From: Cryobacterium sp. HLT2-28
GTDB lineage: Bacteria > Actinomycetota > Actinomycetes > Actinomycetales > Microbacteriaceae
Length of the DNA stretch: 64,000 bases
Reading direction: 5' to 3'
Assembly: GCF_004402495.1 (NCBI RefSeq)
Contig: NZ_SOFH01000023.1
Location: 310,001 to 374,000, forward strand
Below, piece after piece: positions 19,283-27,931 of this stretch. The first letter of the stretch is position 1. Every line of letters begins with the position of its first letter. A program made the position numbers and the translations under genes. The notes beneath the pieces are model-generated. The model was not told where the DNA came from and did not search any database. It saw only the letters and a program-made list of their open reading frames with translations.

Positions 19283-20308
19283 CTACTCCTCGACGGGCTG
19301 CGGGATCTCCTCGGCGAGGGTGTGGCCCCGCTTCCTGGCGTCGCTGGAGGCCTTGATCACGCTGGCCACGGTGGCGACGGCCATCGACACCACGATCACG
19401 CCGAGCGACGTCCAGGTGTCGATCTCCGGCGCCCAGGCAACCCCGTCGCCGCCGTTGATGAACGCGACCTCATTGGTGTGCAGGGCATGCAGGACGAGCT
19501 TGACCCCGATGAAGAAGAGGATGAACGCGATCCCGTACTTGAGGTATTCCAGCCGCTCGAGCAGTCCGCCGAGCAGGAAGTAGAGCTGGCGCAGCCCCAT
19601 CAGCGCGAACACGTTCGCGGTGAACACGATGAACGGGCTGGTCGTGATGCCGAAGATCGCCGGGATCGAGTCGAGTGCGAAGACCAGGTCCGTGGTGCCG
19701 ATCGCGAGGAGCACGATCAGCATCGGGGTGAAGATCTTGCGCCCGTCGACCACGGTGCGCAGCTTGGAGCCGTTGAAATCCGGGGAGATCCGCATCCGCT
19801 TGCGCAGCAGGCGAATCAGGCCGTTTTCGGCCTCGTCCTCCTCCGGGTCCTTCGCCACCGCCTGGTGCACGGCGGTGTAGAGCAGGAAGGCGCCGAAGAT
19901 GTAGAAGATCCAGCTGAAGTTCTCGATCAGCTGCGCGCCGAGCAGGATGAAAATGCCGCGCAGCACGAGCGCGATGATGATGCCCACCATCAGCACCTCC
20001 TGTTGGTACTTCCTGGGCACCTGGAACCTGGCCATGATGATCACGAAGACGAACAGGTTGTCAATGCTCAGGCTGTACTCGGTCAGCCAGCCGGCCAGGA
20101 ACTGGCCCGCATGCTCGGCGTCGGCCAGCACGAGCATGAGCAGGGCGAAGACGAGCGCGAGCGCCACGTAGAACACCACCCAGAGGGTCGCCTCCCGCAT
20201 CGACGGCACGTGCGGCCGCTTGTAGACGATCAGCAGGTCGGCGACCAGGATCAGCGTGAGGATGACGAGGGCGCCGATTTCAAACCAGAGCGGGAGAGCA
20301 AGATCCAT
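19283..20308 (-). CDS. TerC/Alx-family integral membrane protein
   Basis: A 341-aa polytopic protein of the TerC family, which includes manganese exporters such as Alx and MeeF/MeeY and tellurium-resistance TerC. About eight or nine hydrophobic helices are visible. The two family repeats with acidic residues in membrane helices appear as YSLSIDNLFVFVIIM and TTDLVFALDSIPAIFG. ATG 20308 is preceded by a yybP-ykoY riboswitch, so Mn2+ efflux, or delivery to secreted metalloenzymes, is the likely role. A hydrophilic loop of about 45 residues (PEEDEAENGL onward) splits the halves. The C-terminus is acidic. The substrate is inferred from the riboswitch rather than the protein itself. Confidence 0.92.
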   Translation of the reverse strand: MDLALPLWFEIGALVILTLILVADLLIVYKRPHVPSMREATLWVVFYVALALVFALLMLVLADAEHAGQFLAGWLTEYSLSIDNLFVFVIIMARFQVPRKYQQEVLMVGIIIALVLRGIFILLGAQLIENFSWIFYIFGAFLLYTAVHQAVAKDPEEDEAENGLIRLLRKRMRISPDFNGSKLRTVVDGRKIFTPMLIVLLAIGTTDLVFALDSIPAIFGITTSPFIVFTANVFALMGLRQLYFLLGGLLERLEYLKYGIAFILFFIGVKLVLHALHTNEVAFINGGDGVAWAPEIDTWTSLGVIVVSMAVATVASVIKASSDARKRGHTLAEEIPQPVEE

Positions 20309-20353
20309 GCGGGGGGAAAGCCTTTCACTGACGGGATGCTGAGAGCAGCACGA

Positions 20354-20474
20354 AACCCGAAAGTCTCTCCCGCACCTGTCGGTACCACCGTGCCCGGGGC
20401 CGCGATGCTGAGGCCCGTGTTGACGATCACGGCATAGGGCGAAGAATTCTCAGCCCAGAGGGATACTCCCTTTC
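20354..20474 (-). promoter_or_regulatory. yybP-ykoY manganese riboswitch upstream of terC
   Basis: On the minus strand the leader contains the conserved pieces of this class in order: AAAGGGAGTATCCC, then CGTCAACACG, GC-rich arms (GGGCCTC, GCGGCCCCGGGC) and the closing GGGAGAGACTTTCGGG. It ends about 45 bases before the terC start. The class senses Mn2+ and commonly controls terC/alx-type exporters. Between it and the start, GTGAAAGGCTTTCCCCC may form the expression-platform hairpin that masks or frees the ribosome binding site; that part is inference. Confidence 0.85.
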
Positions 20475-20551
20475 ACTCGGTGAAGTCTACCGGCACGCTC
20501 ACCCCGGCCGGGGACGCATCCCTGCCCGCGGAGCACAAGAACCCGCGGAGC

Positions 20552-20585
20552 ACAAAAAAGCTCCCCCGGCGAACCGGAGGAGCTT
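20552..20585 (-). terminator. Rho-independent terminator after tRNA-Glu
   Basis: On the minus strand AAGCTCCTCCGG, loop TTCG, CCGGGGGAGCTT forms a stable stem of about 12 pairs followed by TTTT. It lies just downstream of tRNA-Glu and insulates the terC leader from tRNA transcription. Confidence 0.9.
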
Positions 20586-20592
20586 GTGATTG

Positions 20593-20665
20593 TGACCCCA
20601 GCGGGATTCGAACCCGCGTTACCGCCGTGAGAGGGCGATGTCCTAGGCCGCTAAACGATGGGGCC
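20593..20665 (-). tRNA. tRNA-Glu (CTC)
   Basis: 73 nt folding as a cloverleaf: acceptor GGCCCCA pairs with TGGGGTC, the T arm is GGGTTCGAATCC-type, and the anticodon loop CTCTCAC within stem TCGCC/GGCGG gives anticodon CTC (GAG codons). The CCA end is not encoded. A terminator follows at 20552-20585. Confidence 0.96.
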
Positions 20666-20722
20666 GTTTTTGCAACTTTCAGAGTATGCCACATGGAACG
20701 GGCCGAGGCCAAACCGAGCGGC

Positions 20723-21625
20723 TCAGGCGTGCACGAGCAGGGCGCCGGGCACGACGTCGAGTTGCACGGGGAGACGACCGATCCGCTCGCCGTCCCCGTA
20801 GGCGACCACGTTGTCCGCATCGATCCATACGCTTCGGCAGCGGCTGAGTTCGACCTGGGGCAACCCGGTATGCGTTCCGGAGAATACTTTCGGGAACACC
20901 CGAAGCAGGCCCAGCCGCGACAGCGGCGTGACGATGAACAGGTCGAGCAGTCCGTCGTCGAGCAGTGCGCCGGGGGCGATTCGCATGCCACCGCCGATCG
21001 AGCTGTTGTTCGCCACCGAGATCAGCATGGCCCGGACGGTGCGTTCCGCGCCGTCAACACTTAGCCGGTAGGACAGCGGACGGAAGGTCGCCAGCACGAG
21101 CAGCATCGCGAGCGTGTACCGGCTCTTGCCGCGCGGGCGCCGCATCCGGTTGGCCCGGTCGTTGACCACGGCGTCGAAGCCGGCCGAGACGACGCCGGCG
21201 CACCAGCTGGTGCGACCTTCGGCCTGCACCCGAATCGCGTCGATCGCCCGCGGCGGGTGGGCGATCGCGTCGAGGAGGTGACGGATGGCGGCCTCCGTGT
21301 CGTCGAGCGGGATGCCCAGCCCACGAGCGAGGTCGTTGCCCGTGCCGGTCGGCACGATCGCCAGGCCGATCGGCGTCCCGGCGACCAGATTCGTGGCCAG
21401 GCTCACCATCCCGTCGCCGCCGACTACGACGAGGACGTCCACCCCGGGCACGAGTTCGACTGCCACCTCGGTGCGGAGCAGGTCGAAATTGACTTCACTG
21501 CGTGCGGTTACGGTGTGGCCGGCCGCGACAAGGGCTGCTTCAACCCGGGGGCCGACGTCTGCACGGCGGCCGAAGGAGGCGTAGGCGTTGACGGCGACGA
21601 TGATGCGCAGGGCAGGAGCGGGCAT
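20723..21625 (-). CDS. Diacylglycerol/lipid kinase (DagK/LCB5 family)
   Basis: A 300-aa soluble or peripheral kinase that phosphorylates a lipid such as diacylglycerol with ATP. It has the DAGK catalytic signature VVVGGDGMV and VPTGTGNDLARGLGIP, plus the C-terminal half with GLLDLFIVTPLSR-type sequence. The length matches actinobacterial YegS/DgkB proteins. ATG 21625 begins MPAPALRIIVAVN; sequence further upstream in frame is shadow of the divergent MBL gene. It is divergent from the MBL-fold gene, with about 105 bp between. The lipid substrate cannot be told from sequence. Confidence 0.9.
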   Translation of the reverse strand: MPAPALRIIVAVNAYASFGRRADVGPRVEAALVAAGHTVTARSEVNFDLLRTEVAVELVPGVDVLVVVGGDGMVSLATNLVAGTPIGLAIVPTGTGNDLARGLGIPLDDTEAAIRHLLDAIAHPPRAIDAIRVQAEGRTSWCAGVVSAGFDAVVNDRANRMRRPRGKSRYTLAMLLVLATFRPLSYRLSVDGAERTVRAMLISVANNSSIGGGMRIAPGALLDDGLLDLFIVTPLSRLGLLRVFPKVFSGTHTGLPQVELSRCRSVWIDADNVVAYGDGERIGRLPVQLDVVPGALLVHA

Positions 21626-21730
21626 GGTGCCAGCGTAGGGGGACGACCCCGTCACACCCGGCTCCCGGCCCCGCCGGACCCGCCGTGTCCTGGCTTGCAC
21701 GGCGTCTCGAATGGGTATTAGCTCGGGAGC

Positions 21731-22369
21731 ATGAAGCTGACCAAACTGGAGCACGCCGCCCTGATCGTCGACGTGGCCGGCCGGAAGCTGTACATCGACC
21801 CCGGTTCGTTCACCACGGCCCTGACCGACACGGCCAACACGGATGCCGTCGTGATCACCCACGAGCACCCTGACCACTGGACGCCCGAGCAGCTCGACCG
21901 CATCCTGGAGTTCAACCCCGACGTCAGGATCTTCGGTCCCGCCGGGGTCGCAGCGGCAGCTGCAGGCTACCCGGTCACGGTCGTCGCGGCCGGCGACGAG
22001 GTCGAGGCCGGTCCCTTCCGGTTGCGCTTCTTCGGCCAGAAGCACGCGGTCATCCACGAGTCGATCCCGGTGATCGACAACGTCGGGGTGCTGGTCAACG
22101 ACGAGCTCTACTATGCCGGCGACGCGTTCACCATCCCGTCCGGGGTCGACGTGCGCACCCTGGCCGTCCCGGCGAACGCGCCTTGGCTCAAGATCAGCGA
22201 AGTCATCGACTACGTGCTCGCGCTCAAGCCCAGGCGCAGCTTCCCCACCCACGAGATGCTGCTCTCCCGCGCCGGCAAGGAACTCTCGAACACCCGGATC
22301 CGCTCCGCCACCGAGCAGAACGGTGGCGAGTTCTTCCCCCTCGAGCCGGACGAGTCCCTCGACCTCTGA
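21731..22369 (+). CDS. MBL-fold metallo-hydrolase (UlaG-like)
   Basis: A 212-aa metallo-beta-lactamase-fold protein. The metal-binding motif THEHPDHW (residues about 43-50) is intact, with further ligands likely in FGQKHAVIH, YYAGDAFTI and FPTHEML. The family covers lactonases and phosphodiesterases; the physiological substrate is unknown. ATG 21731 has GGGAGC just upstream. It stands alone, divergent from the lipid kinase and 130 bp before the ABC transporter pair. Confidence 0.88.
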   Translation: MKLTKLEHAALIVDVAGRKLYIDPGSFTTALTDTANTDAVVITHEHPDHWTPEQLDRILEFNPDVRIFGPAGVAAAAAGYPVTVVAAGDEVEAGPFRLRFFGQKHAVIHESIPVIDNVGVLVNDELYYAGDAFTIPSGVDVRTLAVPANAPWLKISEVIDYVLALKPRRSFPTHEMLLSRAGKELSNTRIRSATEQNGGEFFPLEPDESLDL

Positions 22370-22499
22370 GCATCCGTCGTCCGGGCACGGAGCGAACTGC
22401 CGGGGCGTGCACAGCCCGCTCCCAGACGGTTCATCCTGCGTGCAGCTACTGTAATTTTATTGTCTCTGCACAACCCTCTCGACGAAGGATCCCCGCATC

Positions 22500-23234
22500 A
22501 TGAGCGTTCCCGTGCTTTCGGCCCATAACATAGGCAAGTCCTATGGGAGCGGCGCGAACCGTTTCGACGCGCTCAAGGGGGTGTCCCTGGACATCCAGGC
22601 CGGTGAATCCGTCGCCATCGTCGGCAAAAGCGGATCGGGCAAGTCCACCCTGATGCACCTGCTCGCGCTGCTCGACGACCCGGACAGCGGCAGCCTCCTG
22701 GTCGAGGGCACCGACGCCCGAAAGCTCAAGGGCAAGGAGGTGAACCGGCTGCGCAACCAGGACTTCGGTTTCGTCTTCCAGCAGTTCTTCCTCACCGCCA
22801 ACGCGACGGTGCTCGACAACGTCGTGCTGCCGCTGAAGATCGCCGGGGTGCCGCCCCGGGAGCGCAAAGCCCGCGGCATGGCCGCGCTCGAACAGCTCGA
22901 ACTCGCCGACAAGGCGAAGAACAAGGCGATCAACCTCTCCGGCGGGCAGAAGCAGCGGGCCGTCATCGCCCGTGCCCTCGTCAACAACCCGAAGGTGATC
23001 TTCGCGGACGAACCGACGGGAAACCTCGACACGGCGACGGGGGCCGTGGTCGAGGACATCCTCTTCGCCCTCAACAAGGACAAGGGCATCACGCTCATCA
23101 TCGTCACCCACGACATCGAACTCGCCGCGCGTTGCGACCGCCAGATCTTCATCCGCGACGGCCTCGAGGACACCACCGAATCCGGAGCCTCGCGCAAGAG
23201 GCACGCCGGAGCACACGCAGGAGCACACGCATGA
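22500..23234 (+). CDS. MacB/LolD-type ABC transporter ATP-binding protein
   Basis: A 244-aa nucleotide-binding subunit. Walker A GKSGSGKST (about residues 41-49), Q-loop FVFQQFFL, signature LSGGQKQR, Walker B VIFADEPTG and switch VTHD are all present. Its sequence is of the MacB/LolD class that powers FtsX-like permeases in mechanotransmission-type transport of lipids, peptides or drugs. GAAGGAT sits about 9 bases before ATG 22500. The stop overlaps the permease start (ATGA). Short AGAHAGAHA repeats form the C-terminus. A TetR gene follows the permease and probably controls the pair. Confidence 0.93.
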   Translation: MSVPVLSAHNIGKSYGSGANRFDALKGVSLDIQAGESVAIVGKSGSGKSTLMHLLALLDDPDSGSLLVEGTDARKLKGKEVNRLRNQDFGFVFQQFFLTANATVLDNVVLPLKIAGVPPRERKARGMAALEQLELADKAKNKAINLSGGQKQRAVIARALVNNPKVIFADEPTGNLDTATGAVVEDILFALNKDKGITLIIVTHDIELAARCDRQIFIRDGLEDTTESGASRKRHAGAHAGAHA

Positions 23235-24532
23235 AGTTCATCGACATCGTCAAGACCGCGATCGCGAACAGCTTCCGCAGCAAACTCCGCACCGGCCTGA
23301 CCGTGATCGCGATCTTCATCGGCGCGTTCACCCTCACCATCACCAGCGGCATCGGAACCGGCGTCACCAGCTACATCGACACCCAGGTCTCCGCGATCGG
23401 CGCGGCGGACGTGCTGACGGTCTCCAAGGCGGCCGACTCCACCTCGTCCACCACCGACGGCCCGGCGGCCTACGACCCGAGCAAGGCGACCACCGTGAGC
23501 CTCGGCAACGGATCAAGACCGGGAACGACCATCCAGGCGCTCACCGCCAGGGACCTCACCAAGATTGAGAAGACCTCGGGCATCCTGGGCGTCGACCCCT
23601 CGGTTCGGGTGACCCCCGACTACATCGAGTACGACGGCAAGGGCAAGTTCGAGATCATCGTCAACGCCACGGCCACGCTCACCAAGGCCGACCTGGCCGC
23701 CGGAAGCCAGCTCAGTAATGCGAGCACGGCCGATCAGATCCTCCTTCCGACGACGTACCTGAAGAACCTCGGTTTCCCGAGCGCCAAGGCGGCCGTCGGC
23801 CGCACGGTCTCGATCGGGATCACCGACTACACGGGCGCTCAGCAGACGGTCAAGGCCACGGTCGTGGGGGTGCAGAACGAGACGATCCTCGGCGTCGGCG
23901 CCGGCCTCAACCAGACCCTGACCGACACCCTGCACGCCATCGAGGTGACCGGGGCTCCGGCTGGCGCCACCGACAGCTATGCGACGGCCACCGCGCATTT
24001 CGATGTCACGAGCACCCCGGCCGAGATCACCGCCATCAAGGACGACCTCACGAAACAGGGCTACGCGTCGCAGACCGTCGCCGACCAGATCGGCTCCTTC
24101 CAGACCGTGATCAACGTCATCATCGGCGTGCTCAACGCGTTCGCCGTGATCGCGCTCATCGCGGCCGGTTTCGGCATCATCAACACCCTGCTGATGAGCG
24201 TGCAGGAGCGCACCCGTGAGATCGGCCTGATGAAGGCCATGGGCATGAACGGCGGTCGCGTCTACACCCTGTTCAGCACCGAAGCCGTCTTCATCGGCTT
24301 CCTCGGCAGCGCCCTCGGCGCCCTGGCCGCGGTCGGTGTCGGCTCGCTGGTCAGCAACATCCTCGCCGACGGCGTGTTCTCCGCCCTTCCCGGCCTGCAG
24401 GTCGTGCAATTCGCCCCGAGCTCCATCGCCATCATCATCGGCGTCGTCATGCTGATCGCGTTCCTGGCCGGCACGCTCCCGGCGCGCGCCGCCGCCAGGC
24501 AGAACCCGATCGACGCCCTGCGGTACGAGTAG
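23231..24532 (+). CDS. FtsX/MacB-like ABC transporter permease
   Basis: A 433-aa permease with four membrane helices in the MacB arrangement: one near the N-terminus (SKLRTGLTVIAIFIGAFTL), a large extracytoplasmic MacB-PCD domain of about 260 residues, then three C-terminal helices (INVIIGVLNAFAVIALIAAG; FIGFLGSALGALAAVG; IIIGVVMLIAFLAG) with the coupling motif RTREIGLMKAMGM. It partners the ATPase encoded just upstream with a 4-base overlap. Ends with TAG at 24530-24532, a genuine stop here. Substrate unknown; efflux or envelope-related transport is typical of the family. Confidence 0.92.
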   Translation: MKFIDIVKTAIANSFRSKLRTGLTVIAIFIGAFTLTITSGIGTGVTSYIDTQVSAIGAADVLTVSKAADSTSSTTDGPAAYDPSKATTVSLGNGSRPGTTIQALTARDLTKIEKTSGILGVDPSVRVTPDYIEYDGKGKFEIIVNATATLTKADLAAGSQLSNASTADQILLPTTYLKNLGFPSAKAAVGRTVSIGITDYTGAQQTVKATVVGVQNETILGVGAGLNQTLTDTLHAIEVTGAPAGATDSYATATAHFDVTSTPAEITAIKDDLTKQGYASQTVADQIGSFQTVINVIIGVLNAFAVIALIAAGFGIINTLLMSVQERTREIGLMKAMGMNGGRVYTLFSTEAVFIGFLGSALGALAAVGVGSLVSNILADGVFSALPGLQVVQFAPSSIAIIIGVVMLIAFLAGTLPARAAARQNPIDALRYE

Positions 24533-24540
24533 CGGGCCCC

Positions 24541-25206
24541 ATGACGAGCAAGCCGGCCGTCGACGACGGGCTGCGCGCCCGCAAGCGCGCGGCCACCCAG
24601 GCCGGACTGGAGCAGGCGGCCCTGGCGCTGGCACTCGAGCACGGCTACGAGAACGTCACGGTCGACATGATCTGCGACGCGGGCATGGTCTCACAGCGCA
24701 CGTTCTTCAACTACTTCGGCACGAAGGAGGGTGCCTTCCTGGGCACCCCTCCCCCGATGCCGGCGGATGCCGAGCTCGCCCGTTTCGTGCAGGGCGCCGG
24801 CGCCGATGTCCTCGGTGATCTCGTCGGGCTGATCACAGCCGCTCTCGTCGACCAGGAGCCGGACCCCGGCATCCTCCGGTCACGGCGGATGCTGATCGAA
24901 CGCACCCCCGAGCTGCTGGGCCGGGAGAACACGCGCATCACCGAGCTCGAGGAGAGCCTCACCCTGCTGGTGCTGGAGCGCTTCCACGCCCAGGGCCGCA
25001 GCGAGGAGTCCACCCCGGGCCTCGAGGACGAGGCCCGGATGGCGGTCACCCTGGCCGGTAGCGTGATGCGTTTCTCGATGCAGAAGTGGTTCACCGGCGG
25101 CTTCACGGGCAGTCCGGGCGAGCTTCTCCGGCACTCGATCGCACTCATGCGCCGGATCGCCGCCGCGGAGAACCCTGCTCCGGAGGGCGCACGGGTCAGG
25201 CCGTGA
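24541..25206 (+). CDS. TetR-family transcriptional regulator
   Basis: A 221-aa repressor. The N-terminal HTH shows the TetR pattern ([30 protein letters not shown], positions about 38-68), followed by an all-helical ligand domain. It begins 8 bp after the ABC permease stop, so it is co-transcribed with the transporter and probably regulates it in response to a transported compound. Its 3' end overlaps the convergent ald gene by 11 bp. Confidence 0.9.
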   Translation: MTSKPAVDDGLRARKRAATQAGLEQAALALALEHGYENVTVDMICDAGMVSQRTFFNYFGTKEGAFLGTPPPMPADAELARFVQGAGADVLGDLVGLITAALVDQEPDPGILRSRRMLIERTPELLGRENTRITELEESLTLLVLERFHAQGRSEESTPGLEDEARMAVTLAGSVMRFSMQKWFTGGFTGSPGELLRHSIALMRRIAAAENPAPEGARVRP

Positions 25207-26314
25207 CGAGCTCGCGCCAGTCGGCCAGTTCCAGGCCGTGCGCCTCGGACACCGAACGGTTGGTGACCCTCCCGGCGGCGACGTTCAGGCCCAGGGCGAG
25301 CGCCGAATCCCGCTCGCAGGCGACCTTGACGCCGAGGTTGGCCAGGGCCACGCCGTAGCGGAGGGTGACGTTGGTCAGCGCGTAGGTGGACGTGTTCGGC
25401 ACCGCGCCGGGCATGTTGGCCACGCAGTAGAAGATCGACTCGTGCACCGTGTAGGTGGGGTTCTCGTGCGTGGTCGGGCGGGTGTCGGCGAAGCAGCCGC
25501 CCTGGTCGACGGCGATGTCGACCAGCACCGAGCCGGGCTTCATCCGCGCGACCAGCGCATTGGTGACCAGCTTCGGGGCCTTGGCGCCCGGGATCAGGAC
25601 CGATCCGATCACCAGGTCGGCGTCGATCACGGCCCGCTCGACCTCGTAGGAGTTCGAGGCGACCGTCTTCAGCCGACCCTGGTACTGGCCGTCGAGCTGG
25701 CGGAGCCTGTCGATGTTGATGTCGAGGATGGTCACGTCGGCGCCGAGCCCCAGGGCCATCGCGGCGGCGTTCGTTCCGGCGACGCCGGCTCCGAGCACGA
25801 CGACCTTGGCGGGGCGCACCCCGGGCACGCCGCCGAGCAGCACACCCTTCCCGCCGGCGGGGGCCATCAGCGACTGGGCGCCCACCTGCACGGAGAGCCG
25901 GCCGGCGACCTCGCTCATCGGCGCGAGCAGGGGCAGCCCGCGGCCGGGGGTCTGCACGGTCTCGTAGGCGATCGCGGTGACTCCCGCGTCGACCAGCGCC
26001 GTGGTCAGCTCGGGCTCAGCGGCCAGGTGGAGGTAGGTGAAGAGAACGAGGCCCTCCCGGAAGCGGTGGTATTCCGCGGCGACGGGTTCCTTGACCTTCA
26101 TAACCATGTCGGAGCGGGCCCAGAGGGCGTCGGCGGAGTCGACCAGCTCTGCGCCGGCGACGCGGTACTCCTCGTCGCTGATCTGCGAGCCGACTCCGGC
26201 ACCGGTTTCGACGAGCACCGTGTGGCCGTTGGCCAGGAACTCGTGCACGCCGGAGGCGGTGATGGCGACGCGGTACTCGTTGTTCTTGATTTCCTTGGGT
26301 ACACCGATGATCAT
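25196..26314 (-). CDS. ald: Alanine dehydrogenase
   Basis: NAD-dependent reversible conversion of L-alanine to pyruvate plus ammonia. The 372-aa length and sequence fit Ald: [17 protein letters not shown] at the N-terminus with the substrate-binding Arg and Lys, MKVKEP, the Rossmann motif [23 protein letters not shown] at about 170-190, [15 protein letters not shown] and [14 protein letters not shown] 26314. Divergent from a PucR-type regulator across 381 bp that contain the palindrome TCGACA-N2-TGTCGA (26616-26629). The same palindrome precedes the amino-acid permease at 27932-29443, suggesting joint control of alanine uptake and catabolism. Confidence 0.96.
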   Translation of the reverse strand: MIIGVPKEIKNNEYRVAITASGVHEFLANGHTVLVETGAGVGSQISDEEYRVAGAELVDSADALWARSDMVMKVKEPVAAEYHRFREGLVLFTYLHLAAEPELTTALVDAGVTAIAYETVQTPGRGLPLLAPMSEVAGRLSVQVGAQSLMAPAGGKGVLLGGVPGVRPAKVVVLGAGVAGTNAAAMALGLGADVTILDINIDRLRQLDGQYQGRLKTVASNSYEVERAVIDADLVIGSVLIPGAKAPKLVTNALVARMKPGSVLVDIAVDQGGCFADTRPTTHENPTYTVHESIFYCVANMPGAVPNTSTYALTNVTLRYGVALANLGVKVACERDSALALGLNVAAGRVTNRSVSEAHGLELADWRELVTA

Positions 26315-26695
26315 GGCCGACTCCGTTGCTGGTTGGTTCTCGTGAAAGGGTCCGCCGGCGTGCCTCGTGCGACGATGCCGGCGGCGGGGTCAAGACTAGG
26401 GGCCGCGTTCGCGGCCGGCCCGGGGAGCGAAGCCGGGCGCGGGGCATCCGCCGGCCGCGACGGAGGGCGAGCGGGGAATCCGGATGCCGTCGGCCGCCCC
26501 TCCCCGGCGGCCGTTCCGCAGCCGTTCAGGGGTTTTGCCCTCAGCCGGGTCCGGCCCGCCGGGCCGTCGCGGCACGCGTTGCCGAGGCCGACGGAACGCC
26601 GCAGGGGTTTGTCACTCGACAACTGTCGAGTCTCGGCTCGTCAATCGTCGCCGGTTGTCCGAAACGGGGCCCGGCTGGCGCATAGCATTGAGCCC
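26315..26695. other. ald-pucR divergent control region
   Basis: 381 bp with no credible gene. It contains one clear operator-like palindrome (26614-26631, listed separately) about 65 bp before the PucR start. The ald-proximal two-thirds is GC-rich without recognisable promoter elements or hairpin terminators. Confidence 0.6.
26614..26631. promoter_or_regulatory. Palindromic operator, ald/pucR intergenic
   Basis: ACTCGACA-AC-TGTCGAGT is a perfect 8-bp inverted repeat with a two-base centre. Its core TCGACA-N2-TGTCGA recurs at 29658-29671 upstream of the amino-acid permease. Position between the divergent genes suggests a binding site for the PucR-type regulator. Seen directly; the bound protein is inferred. 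Confidence 0.7.
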
Positions 26696-27895
26696 ATGAA
26701 GACGGCGGAAATCGAAGAGCTCGTCGAGACGCTTGCCGCCGGTCTGGACCGTGCCCTGTCGCTCGAGGACCTCGACGGCGGACTTGTCGCCTACAGCCGT
26801 GACCAGCCGCTCGCCGACAGCGTGCGGGTCAACTTCCTGTTGAGCAAGAAGGTGCCGGCCGACGTGAGTGCCTGGCAACTGCGGCACGGCATCGCCGCGG
26901 CGGTGCGACCGGTCGTCGTGCCCGCCAACGCGGATCTGGGGATGCTCGGGAGGGTGTGCGTGCCCTTGCTGGTGCGCGGTTTCCGGGTGGGCTACCTGTG
27001 GGCCCTGCAGGGATCGCAGGACGAGTCGCCGGAGGCGATCCTCGGCGAGCTGCCGGCCGTGCGCACCCAGCTCGACCGGCTCGCCGAACTGCTGCTCGAC
27101 ACGAACACGGCGGAATCCGAACACCGGAGGCAGCGCGAGGCGCTGTTCCTGGCCGCCTGCGCCGCCGATGCCGTGGCCGTCGACGAGATCGCGGACTGGC
27201 CGCAGATCCACGCCACCGGGCCCTGGCACGTCGCGACCCTGATCGACAGACCCGCCGCCGAGAGGGAGGGCGGCGCCCTGCTGCAGCGCATCGCCGCCCT
27301 GCAGGCCACCGTCGGCATCGACGCGGCCCGTTTCAGCGCCGGCACCGAAACGCACGCGGTCGTGCTGCTGCGCGACTCCCCCGGCAAGCTGGTGCACGCC
27401 GAGGTCCTCGCCCGGTACGGGGCCGAGATCGCCCGCCGCGGCGGCCCGCCGGCCCGCCCCGACCTGATGGGGGTCAGCGAGGCCTTCCACGACCTGCGGC
27501 GCCTGCCGGAGGCCTACGCCCAATCCCGCAAGGCCGTGCAGGCCGCCGCCGTCGACAGCCGGCTCGGCGCCGTGGTCGACTACCGCCGGATCGGCGTGTA
27601 TCAGTTCCTCGCTGCGGCCAGCCGCAACCTGGCCCCGGTCGAGTCCGTCTACTTCACTGAGCTCCAGGACTTCGACGCCAACCGGGAGCTCCTGCCCATG
27701 CTGGAGTTGCTCTACGACACCGACGGGTCGGTGCAGGATGTCGCCGCCGGCCTTCACCTGCACCGCAGCAGCATCTACAACCGGTTGGCGAGGATCCGCT
27801 CCCTGATCGGGGCCGACCCGTTGGGCGGGCAGGTGCGGCTGGAACTGCACCTGGCGATGAAGGCCGACCGCTGGTCGCGGCGTCCCCGGATCTGA
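26696..27895 (+). CDS. PucR-family transcriptional regulator, probable alanine-utilisation activator
   Basis: A 399-aa regulator with an N-terminal sensory region, a central GGDEF-like PucR domain, and a C-terminal PucR-type HTH (LLYDTDGSVQDVAAGLHLHRSSIYNRLARI, about residues 340-370). ATG 26696 begins MKTAEIEELVE; the open frame extends far upstream only as shadow of ald. Divergent from ald, as in other actinobacteria where a PucR-like protein activates alanine dehydrogenase (AldR in mycobacteria belongs to a different family). A shared palindrome before ald/pucR and the downstream permease supports a local amino-acid regulon. It converges with the permease gene, 36 bp apart. Confidence 0.85.
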   Translation: MKTAEIEELVETLAAGLDRALSLEDLDGGLVAYSRDQPLADSVRVNFLLSKKVPADVSAWQLRHGIAAAVRPVVVPANADLGMLGRVCVPLLVRGFRVGYLWALQGSQDESPEAILGELPAVRTQLDRLAELLLDTNTAESEHRRQREALFLAACAADAVAVDEIADWPQIHATGPWHVATLIDRPAAEREGGALLQRIAALQATVGIDAARFSAGTETHAVVLLRDSPGKLVHAEVLARYGAEIARRGGPPARPDLMGVSEAFHDLRRLPEAYAQSRKAVQAAAVDSRLGAVVDYRRIGVYQFLAAASRNLAPVESVYFTELQDFDANRELLPMLELLYDTDGSVQDVAAGLHLHRSSIYNRLARIRSLIGADPLGGQVRLELHLAMKADRWSRRPRI

Positions 27896-27931
27896 CGCAG
27901 CAGGGCCGGCCGGCCGGGTCAGCGGCGGCAG

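Noticed and set aside
25238..26695. Long in-frame N-terminal extension of the PucR gene
   Set aside because: It runs antisense through ald and has shadow-like composition; the true start is ATG 26696.
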